Source of the DNA: Planctomycetota bacterium
GTDB lineage: Bacteria; Planctomycetota; Phycisphaerae; Phycisphaerales; UBA1924
Length of the DNA stretch: 7,389 nucleotides
Direction of reading: 5' to 3'
Assembly: GCA_017303565.1 (NCBI GenBank)
Contig: JAFLCM010000119.1
Coordinates: forward strand, 1 to 7,389
The position numbers and the translations under genes were made by a program. Positions 1 through 4,959 of this stretch are shown here, piece after piece (positions within the stretch are counted from its first letter, which is position 1; each line of letters starts with the position of its first letter). Below the pieces are notes generated by a model. It did no database searches and was not told the DNA's origin. It saw only the letters and a program-made list of their open reading frames with translations.

Positions 1-771
1 GAAGTAGTCGAGCAGCTCGTTGCTTACCCGGAGCGAGAGTCGGGTCTTGCCGGTGCCGCCCGGCCCCGTGAGCGTCACCAGCGCGGCTCGCCCTTCTTTG
101 AGGATCGCAACCAGTTCCTGCCACTCCGCCCGGCGACCGACAAACGTCGTCGGCTGATACGGCAGGTTGGTCGCTACGTGGTCGAGCGTCTTGAGCGGCG
201 GGTAGGTGCGGCTCGCCAGGGAGTACGGCAGCGCCTGGTGCAGCCGCTCGGGGCGAGAGAGGCTCTTCAGGCGGTGCTCGCCCAGGTCCTTGACCAGCGC
301 GCCCTCCAACTCTTCCGCCGCGGCCTCGCGGACCGCCTGAGAGAGCAGGATCTGACCGCCGTGGCCCGCGGCGCTGATCCGGGCCGAGCGGTTGACCATC
401 GGGCCGAAGTAGTCCATCCGCCCGTTGGTGGGATCATTCTCGCAGATGGGCTCTCCGGTGTGGACGCCCATGCGGACGAGCAGTTCGGCGCCGCCGGTGT
501 CGCGCCGGATGTCGTCGGGCATGGCGGTGGCCATGCGCTCCTGCAGTTCGAGCGCGAAGCGGACCGCCCGCGTGGGCGAGTCGAACGCGATCATGAACGC
601 GTCGCCCTCGGTCTTCACCTCGTACCCGCCGTGCTTGGCGATCAGCGACCGCATGACGGCGTTGTGGGCCGCGAGGGCCTCGGCGAACCGCGCCTGCAGC
701 TTCTCCCAGAGTTCCGTGGAACCCTGCAGGTCGGTGAAGACGAGCGTGACCTGGCCGGTCGGGGCGTTCAT
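1..771 (-). CDS. Class III adenylate cyclase fused to AAA-type ATPase (N-terminal part, runs off the window)
   Basis: The first 257 residues are visible, from an ATG at 771; the gene continues beyond base 1. Residues 5-150 form a class III nucleotide cyclase domain, which makes cAMP from ATP. The expected catalytic set is all present: metal-binding Asp14 (in VFTDLQGST) and Asp57 (in EGDAF), adenine-selecting Lys53 and Asp120 (in MDYFGP), and transition-state residues Asn127 and Arg131 (in VNRSAR). Residues 163-180 (LGEHRLKSLSRPERLHQAL) are the linker usual in cyclase-ATPase fusions. From FVGRR (about 209) an AAA/NACHT-like ATPase begins, with Walker A GPGGTGKT at 236-243. In such families a long TPR region often follows; that part is not visible here. 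There is no signal peptide, so it should be cytoplasmic. It lies 42 bp downstream of the Dabb lipoprotein gene on the same strand and may share its transcript. No good Shine-Dalgarno is seen. Residues indicate adenylate rather than guanylate specificity and an active enzyme; the input it senses is unknown. Confidence 0.93.
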   Translation of the reverse strand, partial: MNAPTGQVTLVFTDLQGSTELWEKLQARFAEALAAHNAVMRSLIAKHGGYEVKTEGDAFMIAFDSPTRAVRFALELQERMATAMPDDIRRDTGGAELLVRMGVHTGEPICENDPTNGRMDYFGPMVNRSARISAAGHGGQILLSQAVREAAAEELEGALVKDLGEHRLKSLSRPERLHQALPYSLASRTYPPLKTLDHVATNLPYQPTTFVGRRAEWQELVAILKEGRAALVTLTGPGGTGKTRLSLRVSNELLDYF

Positions 772-813
772 GGGGGACGAGCGGACGACAGGGTGACCGG
801 TGACGAAAAAGCC

Positions 814-1224
814 TCAGCGGGCGTCGAAGGGGATCACGTCCACGGCCCGGAGCGAAGCGACCCTCGGCTTCCAGCGGGCCAGGATCGCCCGGTGCGCCCC
901 GCTGTCCAGGTACCTCTGGTAGTCGCTCACGCGGTCGAACTCCATCACGAACGCGATGTCATAGTCCCCCACCACCTCCGGACGGCCAAGGTCGAACGCC
1001 CTCCCCGCGGTGAAGCGCCGCATCATCGGGGCGAGCGATTCGCGGGCGTCCTTCTCCGCCTCCGGCGCATCGCCCGGTGACTTCAGTTTCAGCAGCACCA
1101 CGTGCAGCACGCCGTCACCCGGGATCAACGCCCCGGCCCGGCCACCCCCACTCGACGCGCAACCGCCCACGGCCAGCGCCGCGCTGAAGGCCAATACCGC
1201 CACCTTGGTTCGGAGGGTGTTCAT
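814..1224 (-). CDS. Predicted lipoprotein with Dabb (stress-responsive dimeric alpha-beta barrel) domain
   Basis: A protein of 136 residues. Residues 1-21 look like a lipoprotein signal peptide: basic start (MNTLRTK), hydrophobic core, and lipobox-like VGGC with the acceptor Cys at 22. A short Ser/Gly linker leads to a Dabb domain at about 38-132, opening with the typical first strand (VLHVVLLKLK), then a helix with MMRRF, the strand DYDIAFVMEF, and the closing YLDSGAHRAILARWKP with the conserved His111. Dabb domains form dimeric ferredoxin-like barrels; their reactions, where known, are diverse, so no function is assigned. A membrane-anchored, extracytoplasmic Dabb protein is less usual than the cytoplasmic forms. 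The ATG at 1224 is chosen because it gives a clean signal peptide; the frame stays open further upstream but would then overlap the divergent lnt gene and lose the signal sequence at the terminus. The cyclase gene follows 42 bp downstream. Confidence 0.85.
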   Translation of the reverse strand: MNTLRTKVAVLAFSAALAVGGCASSGGGRAGALIPGDGVLHVVLLKLKSPGDAPEAEKDARESLAPMMRRFTAGRAFDLGRPEVVGDYDIAFVMEFDRVSDYQRYLDSGAHRAILARWKPRVASLRAVDVIPFDAR

Positions 1225-1273
1225 CCCGGCAGCGTACCGCGCACACGAGGGAACACGCCGTACACTCCGCCCC
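1225..1273. promoter_or_regulatory. Divergent promoter region between the Dabb lipoprotein gene and lnt
   Basis: These 49 bp must serve both genes. On the plus strand TACACT (1261-1266) lies 7 nt before the GTG start of lnt. On the minus strand TACGCT (1236-1231) lies 6 nt before the ATG of the lipoprotein gene. Both fit the TAnnnT form of a -10 element, and at that distance transcription would begin at or next to the start codon, giving leaderless messages. Neither gene has a Shine-Dalgarno sequence, which agrees. No convincing -35 hexamer is seen for either. The two -10 candidates are only about 24 bp apart, so two polymerases could hardly bind together. Positions are seen directly; promoter function is inferred. 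Confidence 0.5.
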
Positions 1274-3001
1274 GTGAGCCGAGGGACCAACCACAGGCCG
1301 TTCATCGCGGCCGTCAAGGCCGGGCTGCTGCACGCGCTGCTGATGGCCGCGGCGTTCCCGCCCCTGCACCTGCCGCCCCTGGCGCTGGTCGCGGCGGTCC
1401 CGCTCATGCTGCTGACGTACCGTACGACGCGCCCGTGGCGCTCGGCTCTGGGGGCCGCCCTCGGCAGCCTCCCGTTCTGGGCCCTCACTCACTGGTGGAT
1501 CGCCGACATCACCGACGCGGGCCTGCCGGTGCTGCTCCTGTACCTCTGCCTCTACCCGGGCCTGTACGTCTGGCTCGGCACGCACCTCCCGCTGTCGCGG
1601 CTTGGGCCGGCGGCCCGCCCGCTGGCGCTCGCGGCCCTTTGGACGGCCCTCGAGTTCCTCCGCGCCGAGATCGTCTGGCACGGCTACCCCTGGTACCTCA
1701 TCGCCCACCCCTTGGCCGGCTGCCTGGTGTCGATCGTCGCCGCCTCGCTGGGCCAGTACGCGGTGAGTTTCCTCGTGGCGTGGATCAACGCGGGTGTGTG
1801 CCGAGTTCTTGCGACGCCGCGGACCGAGCGCCGCTTCGGGCGGGGCTTCCTGATCCGGATGTTCCTGGTGCTGGTTGCCGCGGCCCCGCGCATCAGCGCC
1901 CCGTGGAGCGAGAGCCTCGGGCCGATCGCCGTGGTGCAGACCAACATCCCGCAGTCCAACAAGGACTCGCCCGACCTCGACACCCGACTCTCGGACTTCT
2001 CCACCATGCTCCGCCTGACCAGCGAAGCGGCCCACGCCCCGGAAAAGCCCGCCTTGATCGTCTGGCCCGAAACGATGTTCCCCGGCAACTCGCTCTCCCC
2101 CGACGTGGTCGCCGAGGAGCGCCGCTCCGGCCTGGGCTACCCCTCCCACCGCTTCGCGCTCACCGAGTGGCACGACCAACTGATGGACGTGCAGCGGAGC
2201 CTGGGCGTCCCCATGCTCATCGGCTCGATGGGCATCGACGGCTTCCGCATCATCACCGACGACAGCGGCCCCCGCATCGAATACGACGTCCGCTACAACA
2301 GCGCCTACGTTCTCGACCAGGGGACGGTCCTCTCGCCGCGCTACGACAAGGCCCACCTCACGCCCTTCGGCGAGGTCATGCCCTACATCTCCGCCTGGCC
2401 CTGGCTGGAGCGGAACCTGCTCGCTCTCGGTGCACAGGGCATGACGTTCGATCTGAAAGCGGGCGACGCCCGGCGCGCTCTCGACGTCCCCTACGAGGGC
2501 GACACGCTGACCGTCGCCGTGCCCATCTGCTTCGAGTCCACCATGCCTACGGTGGTTCGCTCGCTGGTGCGGAACTCCACTTCGACCGGCGGCTCGGGCG
2601 TCCCCGCCAGCCTGATCATCAACATCACCAACGACGGCTGGCTGAGCGGGTCCGTCGCGGCGCGGCGCAACTTCGTCCTCAACTGCCGCTGGCGCTGCAT
2701 CGAACTGGGCGTGCCGATGGTCCGGGCCGCGAACACGGGGATCTCCTGCGTCATCGACGCCCGCGGCCGCGTCGTCGTCGAGGGACCGAACCTGGGCGAA
2801 CCCAAGCCCGACGCCGACGCCCTCGTCGAGGGGGTCCTGTCCGCCCGGGTGCCCTACGACGGCGGCCCCGGCTCAACCCTGTACTCCCGCATCGGGGACT
2901 GGTTCGGGCCCGCTGTGTTCATCGTCGGGCTGGGGCTGGCGGGGCTTTCGATCCTGAACGCCCGGTCGGGAGGGCGAACTTCGCCCCCCTCCCTTGCGTA
3001 G
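1274..3001 (+). CDS. lnt: Apolipoprotein N-acyltransferase
   Basis: Lnt attaches the third acyl chain to the N-terminal Cys of lipoproteins, the last step of lipoprotein maturation in the inner membrane of diderm bacteria. The protein has 575 residues. Several hydrophobic helices fill about 10-205, including the family-typical WHGYPWYLIAHPLAG (135-149). A nitrilase-like catalytic domain follows (about 216-525), then a last helix at about 542-562. The Glu-Lys-Cys triad is intact: Glu266 (IVWPETMFP), Lys359 (YDKAHLTPFGE) and Cys419 (VPICFES). The second conserved Glu is Glu367. The spacing from the catalytic Glu to Lys is about 93 residues against 68 in E. coli, with the extra material around 275-305. 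The GTG at 1274 is taken as start: it places the first helix correctly and avoids overlap with the divergent gene. The same frame is open back to 1010, but that translation looks non-coding. The HEAT-repeat gene follows 79 bp downstream. It ends with TAG. Confidence 0.96.
   Translation: MSRGTNHRPFIAAVKAGLLHALLMAAAFPPLHLPPLALVAAVPLMLLTYRTTRPWRSALGAALGSLPFWALTHWWIADITDAGLPVLLLYLCLYPGLYVWLGTHLPLSRLGPAARPLALAALWTALEFLRAEIVWHGYPWYLIAHPLAGCLVSIVAASLGQYAVSFLVAWINAGVCRVLATPRTERRFGRGFLIRMFLVLVAAAPRISAPWSESLGPIAVVQTNIPQSNKDSPDLDTRLSDFSTMLRLTSEAAHAPEKPALIVWPETMFPGNSLSPDVVAEERRSGLGYPSHRFALTEWHDQLMDVQRSLGVPMLIGSMGIDGFRIITDDSGPRIEYDVRYNSAYVLDQGTVLSPRYDKAHLTPFGEVMPYISAWPWLERNLLALGAQGMTFDLKAGDARRALDVPYEGDTLTVAVPICFESTMPTVVRSLVRNSTSTGGSGVPASLIINITNDGWLSGSVAARRNFVLNCRWRCIELGVPMVRAANTGISCVIDARGRVVVEGPNLGEPKPDADALVEGVLSARVPYDGGPGSTLYSRIGDWFGPAVFIVGLGLAGLSILNARSGGRTSPPSLA
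2968..2993 (+). other. GC-rich hairpin at the 3' end of lnt
   Basis: GGGCGA (2972-2977) and TCGCCC (2981-2986) form a perfect 6-bp stem with a 3-nt loop. The outer GGGA (2968-2971) can pair with TCCC (2990-2993) across a 3-nt bulge. It lies inside the last lnt codons, and no T-tract follows. It could weaken read-through or protect the message end, but it could also be chance in GC-rich sequence. Confidence 0.25.
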
Positions 3002-3080
3002 GCCGATAGTGTTCCGGCGAGCGCCGAACCGTCGGTGCCCGCCGTTCCGATCCCTTCCCGGGCGACTGATCTCCCCTACC

Positions 3081-4235
3081 ATGCGAACCCACACCCAGAC
3101 CGCCGTCCTGCTGCTCTGCCTCGCAGGCCTCGCGACCGCTCAGCCCGGCGGTCCCGCCCCCACGAAGGCCAACCCGGCAGGCACGCCCGCGAGCGCGCCC
3201 GGGGCCAACCCCGGCGGCAGCCCCGCCACGATGGGCGGCGGCATCAAGCTCGAACAGGTCAAGCCCTACTCCAACATCGAGAAGTCGCAGCTCCGCGAGC
3301 GTTCGCTGGCGCTCCTTCAGGAACTCGCCCGCTCCGACAACGCGCTGCTGCGGGCCAACGCCATCGAGGGCCTCCAGCCCGCCCCCGCCCGCTGCGAGCC
3401 GCTGGTCCGCGCCGGCCTCACCGACGACAACATCGGCGTCCGCTTCGCCTCCGCCATGACCGTCGGTCGCCTCAAACTCAAGTCTTCCGCCCCGCTGGTC
3501 CGCCCGCTGCTCTCCGACACCGACCCGTCGGTCCGCGCCGCGGCAATCTTCGCCCTCGCCCGCACCGGCCAAAGCGTCGATCAGACCGAACTCGCGTCCA
3601 TGCTCATGTCGGGCGATCTTCGCGCCCGCAGCAACGCCGCCTACATCCTGGGCGAACTCGGCAATCCCTCGGCGGTGCCGATGCTCCGCGACGCCGCCCG
3701 CCAGAGCGCCCCGGCGGAAGCGCCGATCGGCGTGCGGCTGTTCCGCCTGCAACTCGCCGAGGCGCTGGTCAAACTCGGCGACAAGGCCTCCTCAGACGTC
3801 ATCGAGGCCGCGCTGTACCCGAGCAACCGTGACGACTTCGAGGCCGCCGTCCTCGCCGCCCAGATCATCGGCGAGGTGAAGATCGAGAAGGCCGCCGGGC
3901 AACTGGTAAACCTCATCGAGATGCAGCCCGCCGGGAGCCCCAAGGCCGCCGACCCGCGCCAGGGCGTGTACCTCCAGCCGCGCGAACTCCGCCTCGCCGC
4001 CGCCGCCTCGATGGCGAAACTCGGCTACTTCGGCGGCTGGTACGTCGGCGACACCTACGCCAGCGACCCCGACGTCCCCGTCCGCGCCCAGGCGGCGTTC
4101 GTCCTCGGGGCCACCGCCAAGCGCGAGACCGTCAACGCCTCCATCGCTCGCCTCGAGAAGATGCTCGACGACGACAACCCGATGGTTCAGTGCTCCGCCG
4201 CCGCGGCGATGCTGAAGATGCTCGAGCGCGGCTGA
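3081..4235 (+). CDS. Secreted HEAT-repeat protein
   Basis: A protein of 384 residues. Residues 1-20 are a Sec signal peptide (short basic start, hydrophobic LLLCLAGL, then ATA followed by Gln21), so export to the periplasm or surface is expected. Residues 21-55 are a linker rich in Pro, Gly and Ala. From about 65 to the end the protein is helical with HEAT/PBS-lyase-like repeats. The clearest units are near 88-115, 119-145, 150-178 (VRAAAIFALARTG), 182-208 (ARSNAAYILGELG), 303-317 and 333-384 (VRAQAAFVLGATA). Such repeats build a superhelical surface for protein contacts; no catalytic residues are visible, so the role is probably scaffolding or binding. The ATG at 3081 is chosen because it opens the signal peptide, although the frame stays open from 2994. 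No Shine-Dalgarno is seen. It is co-oriented with lnt, 79 bp behind it, and may be co-transcribed. It converges with rdgB. Confidence 0.88.
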   Translation: MRTHTQTAVLLLCLAGLATAQPGGPAPTKANPAGTPASAPGANPGGSPATMGGGIKLEQVKPYSNIEKSQLRERSLALLQELARSDNALLRANAIEGLQPAPARCEPLVRAGLTDDNIGVRFASAMTVGRLKLKSSAPLVRPLLSDTDPSVRAAAIFALARTGQSVDQTELASMLMSGDLRARSNAAYILGELGNPSAVPMLRDAARQSAPAEAPIGVRLFRLQLAEALVKLGDKASSDVIEAALYPSNRDDFEAAVLAAQIIGEVKIEKAAGQLVNLIEMQPAGSPKAADPRQGVYLQPRELRLAAAASMAKLGYFGGWYVGDTYASDPDVPVRAQAAFVLGATAKRETVNASIARLEKMLDDDNPMVQCSAAAAMLKMLERG

Positions 4236-4242
4236 ACCGCGC
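4226..4242. terminator. Possible hairpin terminator between convergent genes
   Basis: GCGCGG (4226-4231) and CCGCGC (4237-4242) form a perfect 6-bp stem whose 5-nt loop contains most of the HEAT gene stop codon. It lies between the convergent HEAT and rdgB genes and is read as a hairpin from both strands, ending 14 nt past the rdgB stop. There is no T-tract on either side, so it would be a weak or non-canonical terminator. Only the inverted repeat is seen directly. Confidence 0.3.
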
Positions 4243-4256
4243 CCGCCCGCCGGCCT

Positions 4257-4874
4257 TCACCCCCCGCGCAGAATCTCCGCGAGTTTCGGAGCGATCGCCC
4301 GCGCCGCCGCCGAGCGGTGGCTGATCGCGTTCTTCTCCGCCTCGCTCAGCTCCGCGACCGTGCGCCCGTCGCCGAGTTCGATCAGAGGGTCGTAGCCGAA
4401 CCCGTGCTTCCCGCGCGCCGCCCCCGTGGTCACGCGCCCCGCCATCTCGCCCCGGCTGGTGGCGACGATCCGCCCGTCGGGCGACCCAACGCAGATGCAG
4501 CACACGTACCGCGCCGCCCGCGCCGCCCCCACGATCCCGTCCATCTCCGCGGTCAGCCTCAGGTTGTTCGCGGCGTCGCGCTCCGCCCGTGTGTTCCCCC
4601 GCCCCGCCCAGTACGCCGAGTGAACCCCCGGCTCACCCTTCAGCGCCTCGACCTCAAGCCCCGAGTCGTCGGCGAGGCACACCTGTCCCGACAGGAACGC
4701 GTACGACAGCGCCTTCTTCGCCGCGTTCTCCTCGAACGTGCTGCCGTCCTCGTACGGTTCCGGCAACGACTTGCCCAAGGAATCCAGCCCCACCGCCGTG
4801 ATCCCCAGCGGCGCGAAGATCGCGCGGAGTTCGTCGAGCTTGTGCGGGTTCGTGGTGGCGACCAGGAGCGACAT
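4257..4874 (-). CDS. rdgB: Non-canonical purine NTP pyrophosphatase (ITPase, Ham1 family)
   Basis: This enzyme hydrolyses dITP, ITP and XTP to the monophosphate and pyrophosphate, keeping deaminated purines out of DNA and RNA; it acts as a cytoplasmic dimer. The protein has 205 residues, close to the usual 195-200. Family motifs appear in order: TTNPHKLDEL at 7-16 (phosphate binding, Lys12), FEENAAKKA at 47-55, LADDSGLEVEAL at 67-78 (catalytic Asp69/Asp70), GVHSAYWAG at 83-91, HGFGYDPL at 157-164 and ELSEAEKNAISHRSAA at 175-190. The ATG at 4874 is chosen because the next residues (SLLVATTNPHK) are the normal N-terminus; the frame is open upstream but does not look like protein. The start sits 85 bp behind the end of the membrane-protein gene on the same strand, and a 7-bp hairpin lies just before it. 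Confidence 0.96.
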   Translation of the reverse strand: MSLLVATTNPHKLDELRAIFAPLGITAVGLDSLGKSLPEPYEDGSTFEENAAKKALSYAFLSGQVCLADDSGLEVEALKGEPGVHSAYWAGRGNTRAERDAANNLRLTAEMDGIVGAARAARYVCCICVGSPDGRIVATSRGEMAGRVTTGAARGKHGFGYDPLIELGDGRTVAELSEAEKNAISHRSAAARAIAPKLAEILRGG

Positions 4875-4877
4875 GAC

Positions 4878-4900
4878 GGCGGAGGCCCTTCTGCTCCGCC
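4878..4900 (-). promoter_or_regulatory. Hairpin directly upstream of the rdgB start codon
   Basis: Read on the minus strand, GGCGGAG and CTCCGCC form a perfect 7-bp stem around a 9-nt loop (cagaagggc), ending 3 nt before the rdgB ATG. The loop holds the only Shine-Dalgarno-like bases near the start (AAGG, 12 nt from the ATG in linear distance). The structure could act on rdgB translation, or mark the end of the upstream padR/membrane-protein transcript. The stem is seen directly; its role is inferred. Confidence 0.35.
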
Positions 4901-4959
4901 ACGGTCGGGCGGAATGGGGGGAAGGGTAGCCGCGGTTCGGAGGCTCAGCGTGACCGTGG

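Noticed and set aside
772..813. Repeated GGTGAC units between the Dabb and cyclase genes
   Set aside because: GGTGAC occurs twice in direct orientation with a short ACCGGT palindrome, but there is no stable hairpin or promoter-like element; treated as chance.
178..1080. Long plus-strand open frame of 300 codons
   Set aside because: It is Arg/Pro/Gly-rich translation antisense to the cyclase and Dabb genes, whose motifs are unmistakable on the minus strand; it is a GC-driven shadow.
1010..1273. N-terminal extension of lnt to an ATG at 1010
   Set aside because: The extension would overlap the divergent lipoprotein gene and reads as non-coding Ser/Pro/Ala-rich sequence; the GTG at 1274 gives the normal Lnt N-terminus.
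1225..1488. Extended start for the Dabb lipoprotein
   Set aside because: It would bury the signal peptide 88 residues inside the protein and overlap lnt.
1115..2356. 413-codon minus-strand frame antisense to lnt
   Set aside because: Composition is Arg/Gly/Glu-rich without motifs, and the opposite strand carries the complete Lnt triad.
1102..3009. 635-codon plus-strand frame overlapping lnt in another register
   Set aside because: Arg/Pro/Ala-rich translation with no domain; the Lnt frame explains the region.
2919..3752. Minus-strand frame antisense to the lnt end and the HEAT gene
   Set aside because: Low-complexity Gly/Ala/Arg translation; it crosses a gene boundary on the other strand and has no motif.
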